The position numbers and the translations under genes are program-made. The notes beneath the pieces were generated by a model. The model had not been told where the DNA came from and ran no database searches. It saw only the letters and a program-made list of their open reading frames with translations. This document shows positions 5,932 to 14,184 of a stretch of 26,968 nucleotides of DNA, in pieces. The DNA comes from WGMK01 sp046047315 (GTDB lineage: Bacteria > Hydrogenedentota > Hydrogenedentia > Hydrogenedentales > JAEUWI01), in contig JBJOID010000276.1 in NCBI GenBank assembly GCA_046047315.1, forward strand, positions 1 through 26,968. The letters run 5' to 3'. Positions within the stretch are counted from its first letter, which is position 1. Every line of letters starts with the position of its first letter.

Positions 5932-7665
5932 TCAGCGTTCCTGGATGCTACCGAGGTTGACGACGAGATAGACCTCCTCTGGCACGGGCCCGAAATAGAA
6001 GGGCAGCGGCCCGGCGCCGTCTGAGTAGAAGCCCGCGTAGACCTGATAGTGCGAGGTGGTGGCCCAACGGGGTACGGGCACGGTCTCTTGGTAGTAATCC
6101 TTGACGAGGGTGGGATTGACGGGGATGGGCTGCCAGTTGTTCGAGGGCAGCACATACACGTCGCCGGGCAGGGCGGAGTCGCGCTTCTGATCGATGGGCT
6201 TGCCGCCGCGCTCCTCCATGTAGAACTGCCATCCCGAGTGCCCCGAGAACCAGACCGTCTTGCCTTCATGCTGATCCATGATGCGGCGCGCCGCTTCACG
6301 CGCGGAGCCGGCCAGGCGGTAGTCCACGTAATTCAGCAGCATGGACATCACAAGGACGCCGGCGGTAACGGCGGCCGAGCTTTTCCAGATGTACTCGGGG
6401 ATATCCACGTTGCGGAAGCGGTCCTCGATTTGGCGCACGGCGAGCAGGGCCACCGCAAGCCCCATGGGCAGAATGACGCGCGCATTGACGAAATGGTTGA
6501 TGGTGGTGACGAAGAAGAAGGTGCCGCCTATCCAGAGCAGAAGCATGACGGAGGCGGCGTCGCGCCGGCGGAACAGATCGGCAACCGCCAGCACAAGGAT
6601 TTGCAGACCGCCCACGGTCCACAGAGCCCACTGCAAATGATGGAGCAAGGTCGGCCCGGTCGACACCTGGCTTACAATGTCGGAGCCGGGATTGTCGATG
6701 TTGATCTGAAATACGGTTCTTAGCACCCGCGATTCGGGGAAGGAGAAATTGAGAAGGAGCACCGCGGCGAATACGCCGAGCCACGCAAGCGCGTGGCGCC
6801 TTTCCCAGAGCCATGGAAGAAGCAGCGTGACGGCCGCGAGCGATCCGCCCGCGAAGGCCAGGGCCACCTGGGTCTTGACGAAGATGCTGGCCCCATACTC
6901 GGCGCGGCTTGCGCTGGCGAAGCGGGTGGCATCGGAAAGTAGCCCGACGCCGTAGAGCCGGTTGCAGAGAAACTCGAACGACAGCAGGGTGATGAAGGGG
7001 ACGAGCAGGCAGTAGAGGTGGCCGCGCCGCTCGGGCGTTGCCATGAGGGTATAGACCAGCAGCAGGGGTGCGAGGCTGAAGGCGAAGTATTTGGTGAGCG
7101 CGCCCACGGCGATGAGGAGCGCCCCGGCGAGCGAATAGCCTATTCGATCCTCGTCGATGCCGCGCATCCAGAAATAGAGCGCCCAGGCCCAGCAGCCCAC
7201 CATGGGCACGTCGGACATGACCTGCGAGGCGGAGACGAGGAATCCCGGGCTCACCAACACCAGCGCGGCGGCCAGCGCGGGGTGGCGGCAGAAGCGCCGG
7301 GCGGACATATAGATCCCCGCGCATGCGAGCGCGGTGAGCAGAAGCATCGCCAGATGCATGACGGGCTCGCCCCAGCCGAAGGCCGCGCCAAAGGGGGCGA
7401 GATAGTAGGAGACCAGCGGCGGGTTTTGCATGATCTCGTACATGTAGGTCTGGCTGCGGCCCCAGTTGGTATAGAAGCCGTAGAAGTTCAGGGGATCCTG
7501 CAACACCTGCCGCGCAGTCCACACGAAAAGCGGGTCGTCAACATGGTAGGCCTTGTTGAGCAGGGGGAGCAGCAGCAAAGACACACCGCCACAGAGCAAG
7601 AGCAAATGCCGGTTATTCAGCGGCGCCCAGATGCCGGTGTTCTCTTCGCGTGGTTTCTTCGGCAT
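5932..7665 (-). CDS. GT-C type membrane glycosyltransferase (PMT/ArnT-like, GT39-related)
   Basis: The 577-residue polytopic protein has about ten to twelve hydrophobic segments. Just after the first one comes HVDDPLFVW, with Asp43/Asp44 in the first external loop, where GT-C enzymes that use polyprenyl-phosphate sugars carry their catalytic acidic residue. A soluble C-terminal part (about 470-577) should lie outside the membrane. Such enzymes move a sugar from a lipid carrier to a lipid, protein or polysaccharide on the outer face of the inner membrane; the acceptor cannot be read here. It is the last gene of the glycan operon, 12 bp after the preceding stop, with AGGGG at 7673-7669 as ribosome site. 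Its 3' end is 17 bp from the convergent methyltransferase gene and no terminator is visible between them. Confidence 0.8.
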   Translation of the reverse strand: MPKKPREENTGIWAPLNNRHLLLLCGGVSLLLLPLLNKAYHVDDPLFVWTARQVLQDPLNFYGFYTNWGRSQTYMYEIMQNPPLVSYYLAPFGAAFGWGEPVMHLAMLLLTALACAGIYMSARRFCRHPALAAALVLVSPGFLVSASQVMSDVPMVGCWAWALYFWMRGIDEDRIGYSLAGALLIAVGALTKYFAFSLAPLLLVYTLMATPERRGHLYCLLVPFITLLSFEFLCNRLYGVGLLSDATRFASASRAEYGASIFVKTQVALAFAGGSLAAVTLLLPWLWERRHALAWLGVFAAVLLLNFSFPESRVLRTVFQINIDNPGSDIVSQVSTGPTLLHHLQWALWTVGGLQILVLAVADLFRRRDAASVMLLLWIGGTFFFVTTINHFVNARVILPMGLAVALLAVRQIEDRFRNVDIPEYIWKSSAAVTAGVLVMSMLLNYVDYRLAGSAREAARRIMDQHEGKTVWFSGHSGWQFYMEERGGKPIDQKRDSALPGDVYVLPSNNWQPIPVNPTLVKDYYQETVPVPRWATTSHYQVYAGFYSDGAGPLPFYFGPVPEEVYLVVNLGSIQER

Positions 7666-7677
7666 GATCCCCTGTTC

Positions 7678-10332
7678 CTATCGCCCGGGAAAAACCAGCA
7701 CCTTTTGTCCTTCGCGCTCCTGGATGGCTGGAGCGGCGGGCGCGTTGGTTTTCTGCAGCTGCGCGGCGGCATAGGCGTCGCCGGGATTGATGCGCTGGGC
7801 CTCGCGGTATTGCTCGGCGGCCTGGGCGTTCAGGCCAAGGGCGAGATACACATCGCCCAGGTTGTTGCGGGCGGCAAGGAAATTCGGGGCAAGTCGCACG
7901 GCCCGCTCGAGGTGGAAGCGCGCCTCGCTGTGATTGCCTTCCTGCAGGAGCAGGTAGCCAAGATAGTTGTGCGCCTCCATATAGTCGGGCTGCTTTTCGA
8001 TGGCCAGGCGCATGCGCTCTTTTGCCTTGTCGATTTCGCCCCGCTGCGCATTCACGAAACCCCAGCCATACTCCGCTCCCGGCTCCAGAAGATTCGCCGT
8101 GAGCGCGTCGGTGTATTGGATGATGGCCTTGTCATACTCGCCGAGGTGGGCGTAGAGATTGCCCAGATTGGTGTATGCCAGCGCAAAGCCGGGAGCGAGG
8201 GACACCGCCTTGCGATACGCGGCTATGGCCTCCTCGTAGCGACCTAGGGCCGCGTACTGAAGGCCCAGCTGATTCTGGGTCTCGGCGTGGCTCGGCTGCA
8301 GGGCCTCGGCTTTCAGCAGTTGGTCGAGAGCATCCTGATGACGGCCCTGATAGCCGGCCACTTCCGCCAGCATCAGATGCCCCGCGAAGGCGTCCAGGTT
8401 GAGCGAGACGGTTTCCGCCGCCACGCTTTGGGCCTCCTCGAATTGCTGCGTGCGCGACAATGCGCGCACAAGCCCCAATCGCGCGCCCACATCGGTGAAG
8501 CTGGCGTTCACGGCGCGGCGGTAGACTTCGGCCGCCTCGGCGTACTTGTTGCGGCCGAGCAGGGCGTCGCCCTTGCGCCGCAACGTGAGCGCGTGGTTTG
8601 GATCGATGGCCAGCGCCTTGTCGTACCAGAACAAGGCGTTGTCCACTTCGCCCTGCAAGCTGAGTCCGAAGCCGAGTTCGGAAGTGACATCGGCCGAGCG
8701 GTCCCCGCCCACGCTGACCGCCAGTTTCAATTCCTTGATGGCGTTGCCGGTGTCCCCGGTGTGGCCGTAGGCCAGCGCGCGCTGGTAGTGATAGAGCATT
8801 TCGTCGGCCTGGTAGGGCGCCCAGGGCACGCAGAAGATCAGCGCGGCCGCGAGGGCGGTGCCGCCCCAGGCGCCGAGCCAGAAGTTGTCGCGGCTGCGAA
8901 GGCGGCGGTAGCCCTCGACCAGCGCGAAGGCGGCGAGCAACAGCACGAAGGGAATGACCGGCACCCGGAAACGCGCCACCACGAAGAAGAGCAGGTGCGT
9001 GGCGAAGCTGACGGCCACGAAGGCGAGCACGAGCGAGAGGACGCGCCAGGCCTCGGGCTGTATCTCGGCGCGAAGCACGGCGGCCCGGCGGCTGGCGGCA
9101 AAGAAGACCAGCCCCACCACGGCCACGGGAAGAAAGACCCAGAAGGGCGGCAGAAAGCGCAGGAACCACGAATGGCGCTTCTCCATCTCGAAGACTTTGT
9201 CGGAGGAGATTTCGTGCGGGCCCCAGAAATAAGAAGCCTTTCGGAGGGCGAGGCCGAGGGTCTGCATGGGGTTTTCGCGCATGAAGGTGAGCGCCTGCTC
9301 GACGAAGTAATCCTCGAGGTCGGACTGTGTGAGCCCGGTCTGGCCGGTCTTGCGCTCGAGGCCGCGCACCAGCTGCGGGAAGTTGTGGTGGCTCAGGCCC
9401 TGCGCCACGCCGAAGAGTTCCTGATAGTCGAGGTTGGGGAAGTAGCCCGTGGCATCGGGGTTGTTGCCCGCATACAGGTTCAGGCCGCCGATGGTGCAGA
9501 TGAGCACCGGCTCGCCCGACTTGAGGTAGTTGCGGAGGGTGACCGGTGCGATGCAGAGCGCCACCACCGCGGGCAGCACGGCAAGGTGCAGGATGCGCCG
9601 CTCGAGGGGAAGGCTCTGGCGCGGCGAAAAATACCAGGCCCAGGCCAGCAGGACGGGGAGGAACAGGAGCGTCTCGGGCCGGTCGAGAACGAGGATGCCG
9701 AAGAGAAGGCCCGCCCATGCGATCCGTTTGAGCGTGGGTTCCTTGGACCAATCGAGCATGAGGTTCATCACCGCCAGCAGCAGGAAGACGATGAGCGGCG
9801 GGGAGTTGAGCTCGCCCTCGAAGAAGATGAAGACCCAATAGGTGGCCATGAAGAACGAGGCGAGCAGGGCGACGGCCTCGCTGAAGGCCTTGCGGCCCAG
9901 GCAGTAAAGCAGCCACACGCTGGCCACGCCCATCATCATCTGCAAGACGCGCAGCGCGGTGAAGCTGGTGCCGGTGAGCAGGTAGACCAGCGCCATGAAG
10001 AAGGGGTAGGTGGGCGGGCGCACATAGGGGCTGGTGGCAAGTTCGGGATCGGGCATGCCGGGCGGCGGGGGAATGCTGCCCTTCAGGATGCTCTGGGCCC
10101 AGTAGTGCTTGAAGGCAGCGTCGGCCGTGGGAATGTTGTAGTCGGGGTTGGACTGGATGGAAACCAGATAAACCAGACGCAGCACCGCCGCCAGGATGAG
10201 AATACCCCAGAGGATCTGCCTCGGCTTCATGCCGAACAGGAGCGGCTCGCCGGGTAGCTCGGCCGCCGTGGTCGCTTCCCGCTCGGGAAGCGCGGCTGCT
10301 TCTTTCGGTGACTGGTTGCGACGTTTGCCCAT
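7678..10332 (-). CDS. GT-C glycosyltransferase fused to a TPR array
   Basis: From the ATG at 10332 the protein has 884 residues. The N-terminal half (about 35-500) is a GT39/PMT-like membrane domain. TADAAFKHYWAQSI in the first external loop supplies the probable catalytic Asp, and hydrophobic helices plus RPPTYPFFMALVYLLTG and GLNLYAGNNPDATGYFP follow, as in related bacterial enzymes. From about residue 509 to 870 there are eight or nine tetratricopeptide repeats, for example LGLQYAALGRYEEAIAAYRK and LGNLYAHLGEYDKAIIQYTD. The TPRs follow the last membrane helix and may bind a partner or the acceptor chain outside the membrane. An upstream in-frame ATG at 10371 lacks a ribosome site; AAGGGAT lies about 12 nt ahead of 10332, so the start is tentative. 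Confidence 0.8.
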   Translation of the reverse strand: MGKRRNQSPKEAAALPEREATTAAELPGEPLLFGMKPRQILWGILILAAVLRLVYLVSIQSNPDYNIPTADAAFKHYWAQSILKGSIPPPPGMPDPELATSPYVRPPTYPFFMALVYLLTGTSFTALRVLQMMMGVASVWLLYCLGRKAFSEAVALLASFFMATYWVFIFFEGELNSPPLIVFLLLAVMNLMLDWSKEPTLKRIAWAGLLFGILVLDRPETLLFLPVLLAWAWYFSPRQSLPLERRILHLAVLPAVVALCIAPVTLRNYLKSGEPVLICTIGGLNLYAGNNPDATGYFPNLDYQELFGVAQGLSHHNFPQLVRGLERKTGQTGLTQSDLEDYFVEQALTFMRENPMQTLGLALRKASYFWGPHEISSDKVFEMEKRHSWFLRFLPPFWVFLPVAVVGLVFFAASRRAAVLRAEIQPEAWRVLSLVLAFVAVSFATHLLFFVVARFRVPVIPFVLLLAAFALVEGYRRLRSRDNFWLGAWGGTALAAALIFCVPWAPYQADEMLYHYQRALAYGHTGDTGNAIKELKLAVSVGGDRSADVTSELGFGLSLQGEVDNALFWYDKALAIDPNHALTLRRKGDALLGRNKYAEAAEVYRRAVNASFTDVGARLGLVRALSRTQQFEEAQSVAAETVSLNLDAFAGHLMLAEVAGYQGRHQDALDQLLKAEALQPSHAETQNQLGLQYAALGRYEEAIAAYRKAVSLAPGFALAYTNLGNLYAHLGEYDKAIIQYTDALTANLLEPGAEYGWGFVNAQRGEIDKAKERMRLAIEKQPDYMEAHNYLGYLLLQEGNHSEARFHLERAVRLAPNFLAARNNLGDVYLALGLNAQAAEQYREAQRINPGDAYAAAQLQKTNAPAAPAIQEREGQKVLVFPGR

Positions 10333-10397
10333 AAGCCGCGGATTATCCCTTATCGGGCGGGGTATTGTCATCCGAGAGACGAGAGGCGCCGTGCCGT

Positions 10398-12467
10398 TTA
10401 CCCGCCCAAGGGGAGAAAGCCGTCTTCGCTGGATTCGGCGGCAGTGTATCCCCCCGCATTGAAAAGCTGCATGACGCGGAGCAGCTCAAGGAAAGAGATC
10501 CGCCAGTCCTGGGGATTGTAGTCGGCGCTGTGCGGGAGGCAATCGCGCGGCGCGTTGCCGGCGCCGTAGCCATCCTCGCTGCCGGGGGCGCAGCGGATTT
10601 CGCCAAGGGTGAACAACTGCACCACGCGGAGGGCCTCGGAGAGGCTCAGTTCGCCGTCCTCATTCACGTCGGCGGCATGGAAGGGCGTGGCCGGTTCCCC
10701 TTCTCCCTCGACCGTCTCTCCGTCGCTGGCGCCCTCGCCATCACTTTCTCCATCGGCCTCGCCCTCGATTGGCGCGGGCGGGACAAGCTCGTAGGCGCCC
10801 GCGTCGATGGCGCCGCCTTGAGGAACAGGCAGCCCGGCGAAGTCCGCGGCGGCCGCAGTGGAGGTGCCCGCGTCCACGGCGATGGACTCGGGCGTGAGGC
10901 GGAAGTCGCGCGCGGCAGAATCCCGGAATTGAAGCAGGCCCTCCCGGCCGTTGAGGTCGAAGCCGCGCGCGGCGCGCCAGCTTTCAAAATCGTGGAAGCC
11001 GCCGGAAAAGTAGTACGCGTTGCCGTGGCGCTCGAAGGTGTTGTGGTCGATGATGCTGCCGCTCACGGCGTTCTCGTAAAAGAGCACCTCAGTCTGCATG
11101 CGCACCACGTTGTTGATGGCGATGTTGTTCTCGGGCACTTCGGTGGAAACGGCATGGATGGCGATGGCGAACCCGGTGCAGTCGATCACGGTGTTGTTGA
11201 AGAGCACCACGTTGCTCACGTTGAAGCAGTTGATGCCGACGTACTCGTCGTAGACCACGTTGTAGTAGCCGGTGTTCCCGGTGGAGGTCTGGTTCTCGGA
11301 GATCGTGAAATCGCCGCCGTCGAAGCGGATGCCGCCGCTCTTGAAGGCGCCGCCGGGCACCTCCTCCTGCTCGTGCACGTAGTTGTAGCGCACCACGTTG
11401 TCGTTGCCAGTGTCGAGCAGGTCGATGCCGAAGCGGTCGTCCTGGCCGTGGCAGTTGCCGAAGACTTCATTGCGCTCGACCACGTTGCCGCTGGATTGCT
11501 TTCCCGCGATGCGAATGCCCGAGGAGGCGCTGCCCGAGACGCTGTTGCCGGTGATGAGGTGGTCGCTGCCATCGAGCACCGCGATGCCCTCGTGCCCGGC
11601 GTCGGTCACGAGGGTGCTCGCGATGCGGTTGCCCCGGCTGAGTCCCTGCCCGAACACGAAGACGCCGACGCCGTTGTTGCCGAAGCTAAGGGAGCCGGAG
11701 CTGCCGCGCATGCTGGTGATGATGCACTCGGACACCACGTTGTCCGCGCCGAAGCCCGGCACATTCGCGGCGAGGAAGATGCCGGCGAAGCCCGCGCCGT
11801 GGTCGATGCGCAGCAACTCGAAGGTGACGCGCTCGGTGTTGTAGGCCCAGACGGGATCCCACGCATGGCGCACGGTGATGCCCGTGAAGCGGATGTCGCG
11901 CACCTCGTTCATCACGATGCCGAACTGGCGCGTGGCGCAGGCGACGCTGGCGGGCGCGCTGGAGGCGAGAAAAGTGACGGAGCCGTCGGCGTAGAAGCAA
12001 TCGCCCGGGCTGGCGAGCGCGGCCTCGGCGGCCACGCGCCGGCCGGATGTGCCGCCATTGACGAAGACCTCGACCGGAGCGCCGGTAATGACGCGGTACT
12101 TGCCGCCGCCAAGGGCGCTGATGGCGTTGTAGTCGTCGGTGCCGTCGATGACGGGCGGCGGACCCACGCCATAGCCGCCGTACCGGATGGGATTGCCGGG
12201 CGTGCCGGAGCCCTTGACGATCAGCGTCTCCCGCCACGTGTCACCGCGCCGCAGCGACACCTTGTCTCCGGGCTGGAGCGTTACACCAAGCAGGCGGTTG
12301 AAGGTGCGCCAGGGCTGGTCGGCGCTGGTGCCGGGGTGGCTGTCGCTGCCCTGGCTGTGGCTGATGAAGTACTCCGTGGCGAAGGCTGGCGCGGCGCAGA
12401 CGACAAGCGTCGCCAACAAGCCCGCATGCCAGCGTGCCCGTTTGGGGCGGCGTTCAGGTGGCGCCAT
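10398..12467 (-). CDS. Secreted right-handed beta-helix protein with EGE linker and tandem EF-hand-like C-terminal module
   Basis: The 689-residue protein has a signal peptide (about 1-30, ending AFA). A polysaccharide-lyase/NosD-like parallel beta-helix (about 50-540) follows, with repeated short strands such as NVVERNEVFGN, ISENQTSTGN and SIIDHNTFERHGN. Next come a linker at about 563-593 made of Gly/Glu/Asp (EGEADGESDGEGASDGETVE) and a 96-residue end domain. That domain is an internal duplication: DVNEDGELSLSEALRVVQLF then SEDGYG, and DYNPQDWRISFLELLRVMQLF then SEDGFL. The first half has an EF-hand-like calcium loop at 600-611. Beta-helix proteins in glycan loci are often lyases, epimerases or depolymerases that edit or release the polymer; catalytic residues are not recognisable. 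The ATG lies inside the end of the upstream gene (14-nt overlap), so translation is probably coupled. Confidence 0.8.
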   Translation of the reverse strand: MAPPERRPKRARWHAGLLATLVVCAAPAFATEYFISHSQGSDSHPGTSADQPWRTFNRLLGVTLQPGDKVSLRRGDTWRETLIVKGSGTPGNPIRYGGYGVGPPPVIDGTDDYNAISALGGGKYRVITGAPVEVFVNGGTSGRRVAAEAALASPGDCFYADGSVTFLASSAPASVACATRQFGIVMNEVRDIRFTGITVRHAWDPVWAYNTERVTFELLRIDHGAGFAGIFLAANVPGFGADNVVSECIITSMRGSSGSLSFGNNGVGVFVFGQGLSRGNRIASTLVTDAGHEGIAVLDGSDHLITGNSVSGSASSGIRIAGKQSSGNVVERNEVFGNCHGQDDRFGIDLLDTGNDNVVRYNYVHEQEEVPGGAFKSGGIRFDGGDFTISENQTSTGNTGYYNVVYDEYVGINCFNVSNVVLFNNTVIDCTGFAIAIHAVSTEVPENNIAINNVVRMQTEVLFYENAVSGSIIDHNTFERHGNAYYFSGGFHDFESWRAARGFDLNGREGLLQFRDSAARDFRLTPESIAVDAGTSTAAAADFAGLPVPQGGAIDAGAYELVPPAPIEGEADGESDGEGASDGETVEGEGEPATPFHAADVNEDGELSLSEALRVVQLFTLGEIRCAPGSEDGYGAGNAPRDCLPHSADYNPQDWRISFLELLRVMQLFNAGGYTAAESSEDGFLPLGG

Positions 12468-13881
12468 CGGCCGCCAGCACGGCCCGGAAGGTGCGCATCA
12501 GGATATAGAAATCCGTGAAGATGTCCCAGCCGTCGATGTAGCGCAGGTCGAGCTCGACCGCGTCTTCCCACGAAAGGTCGCTTCTTCCACTCACCTGGGC
12601 CAGGCCGGTCATGCCCGGCTTCACGCTGAGGCGGCGGCGATGGTGCCAGGTGTACTTTTCCACCTCGCTGGTGGGATGCGGACGCGGACCCACCAGGCTC
12701 ATCTCGCCCTTGGCCACGTTGATGAGCTGTGGCAATTCGTCGAGCGAATAGCGGCGAAGGATGCGCCCGATGGGCGTGATGCGCGGGTCGTTGCGTATCT
12801 TGAAGATGGGGCCGTCGGACTCGTTGAGGTGGTGAAGCTGGTGCTTCTGGGCCTCGGCGTCCTGCACCATGGACCGGAACTTGATCATCTTGAAGCGGCG
12901 CTGGTTGAGGCCGACGCGCTCCTGATAGAAGAAGACCGGTCCCGGACCCGACAGCTTGACGAGCAGGGCAATCAGAAGGAGCAGGGGCGAGAGCAGGATG
13001 AGGAGCGAGCAGGAGAGCACGAGGTCGAGCAACCGCTTGAGGGCCAGCTGGGTCTGGTTCTCCGAGACCATGGTGAGCGAGAGCATGGGCACACCCTCGA
13101 TTTGGTGGATGCGGCTGGTGGCGATCTTCAGGGGGAAGATGTCGGCCACGAGGCGCAGCGACACGCCCACGCCGAGGCACAGGTCGGCCATGTTCTGGAT
13201 GGTCATGTAGTACGAGCGCACCGGCAGGCCGACGTGCAGCTCGTCGATGACGACATGTTGCATGACCTTTTCGAGGTCCTTGAAGTCGCCCAGGCGTTGC
13301 AACCCCAAGCTGTCCAGCATGGCGCAGCGATCGTCCTCGTCTTCAAGGTAGCCGACGATGTTGTAGCCGTACTGCTGGTTATGCATGAGCAGGCGGGCCA
13401 GTTCGAGCGTGCGGGCATTGGAGCCCACCAGCAGGATTTGCCGGGCATTGAATCCCTGCGCCCGGAGGTTCCACAGGCTGAGGCACAGCGCGAGGCGGAA
13501 GCCGCAAAGCACCACGGCGGCGAAGCTCGCGAAGAGCACGGCGAACCGCACGTCGGGCGGCTCGCCCGCCGTGAAGGTGACCAGCACGAAGGAGAGCGCC
13601 ATGGTGAGGATGACGCTCTTGACCGTCTGGTACATCTGGTAGAGCAGGGGATCTTCGCGGTGGGACACGAACATGCCCTGCGTGCTGCCGACGAGAAACC
13701 ACATGAGCACGACGAGCAGAAAGCTTTTGAAGTTCGCCAGCACAAGTTGCGAGGCGGCATTCAGCTCCCGGACATCCGGCAACACGTAGATTGACGCAAA
13801 AGCGCACGCGATGATGAGCACAATGTCCACGCCCAGCATGAACAATGTGACCATCTCGAGATGGCGCGCTGACCTCGGCAT
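12454..13881 (-). CDS. Polyprenyl-phosphate sugar-1-phosphate transferase (WcaJ-like priming enzyme)
   Basis: From the ATG at 13881 the protein has 475 residues. Four or five N-terminal membrane helices come first, then a CoA-binding-like/Rossmann region with ILLVGSNARTLELARLL. The C-terminal bacterial sugar transferase domain (about 270-475) has one strong membrane segment, then FYQERVGLNQRRFKMIKFRS, DPRITPIGRILRRYSLDELP, GEMSLVGPRP and KPGMTGLAQVSGRS. These motifs define the WcaJ/PglC superfamily that moves hexose-1-phosphate from a UDP-sugar to undecaprenyl phosphate, the first step of exopolysaccharide or O-glycan assembly. AGGGGA sits about 5 nt before the start. It is the first gene of a four-gene operon; no flippase or polymerase gene follows, so those must be elsewhere. 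Confidence 0.92.
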   Translation of the reverse strand: MPRSARHLEMVTLFMLGVDIVLIIACAFASIYVLPDVRELNAASQLVLANFKSFLLVVLMWFLVGSTQGMFVSHREDPLLYQMYQTVKSVILTMALSFVLVTFTAGEPPDVRFAVLFASFAAVVLCGFRLALCLSLWNLRAQGFNARQILLVGSNARTLELARLLMHNQQYGYNIVGYLEDEDDRCAMLDSLGLQRLGDFKDLEKVMQHVVIDELHVGLPVRSYYMTIQNMADLCLGVGVSLRLVADIFPLKIATSRIHQIEGVPMLSLTMVSENQTQLALKRLLDLVLSCSLLILLSPLLLLIALLVKLSGPGPVFFYQERVGLNQRRFKMIKFRSMVQDAEAQKHQLHHLNESDGPIFKIRNDPRITPIGRILRRYSLDELPQLINVAKGEMSLVGPRPHPTSEVEKYTWHHRRRLSVKPGMTGLAQVSGRSDLSWEDAVELDLRYIDGWDIFTDFYILMRTFRAVLAADGAT

Positions 13882-14184
13882 CCTTGTCCCCTGGCTCCTA
13901 TCGGAGGCCCTCAATTAAGCGTTCGCGTCGGGATTGTCCGTGCGTTCAACGCACCCCGCCCGCAACAGGGCGACAGGCGTTGTTTCACATTTTTCTCCCG
14001 CTCGTGGATCGCGTTAAGGTGAGTCTCCCCTTTTGGCACCTCATGCGCAATAAAACGATACCATATTTCCGGTATAGCGCAAGCCCGGCCCGCGGGCTCC
14101 CCGGGTGCCAGCATCTCCACCGCGTCAGGCTTGTCTTCAATCAGGATATCAAATCTTCGTTAAAAAATAATTTTGTCACGAATC
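13882..14184. other. Intergenic leader between rmlA and the glycan operon
   Basis: This 303-bp gap is clearly richer in A and T than its surroundings between about 14040 and 14184, where a minus-strand promoter for the glycan operon would be expected. It has a short palindrome, GTGCGTT-C-AACGCAC at 13940-13954, that could be an operator or a small hairpin in the leader. I found no convincing -35/-10 pair, no terminator after rmlA, and no credible gene. The plus-strand frame from 13884 to 14237 has no coding features. Confidence 0.4.

Noticed and set aside
8287..10257. Long plus-strand frames opposite the GT-C/TPR gene, also 7018-8247 and 10365-12518
   Set aside because: All are antisense to genes with clear motifs, and all have the acidic, His-rich composition that GC-rich codons give on the opposite strand.
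12187..13794. 535-codon plus-strand frame opposite the priming transferase
   Set aside because: Antisense shadow of a gene with full PHPT motifs.
14041..14075. Possible sigma-54 promoter (TGG...TTGC) on the minus strand before the glycan operon
   Set aside because: GG and GC are 12 bp apart instead of the required 10.
14155..14184. TTCGT/ACGAA stem after rmlA as a terminator
   Set aside because: Only five base pairs, and the T run lies in the loop instead of after the stem.
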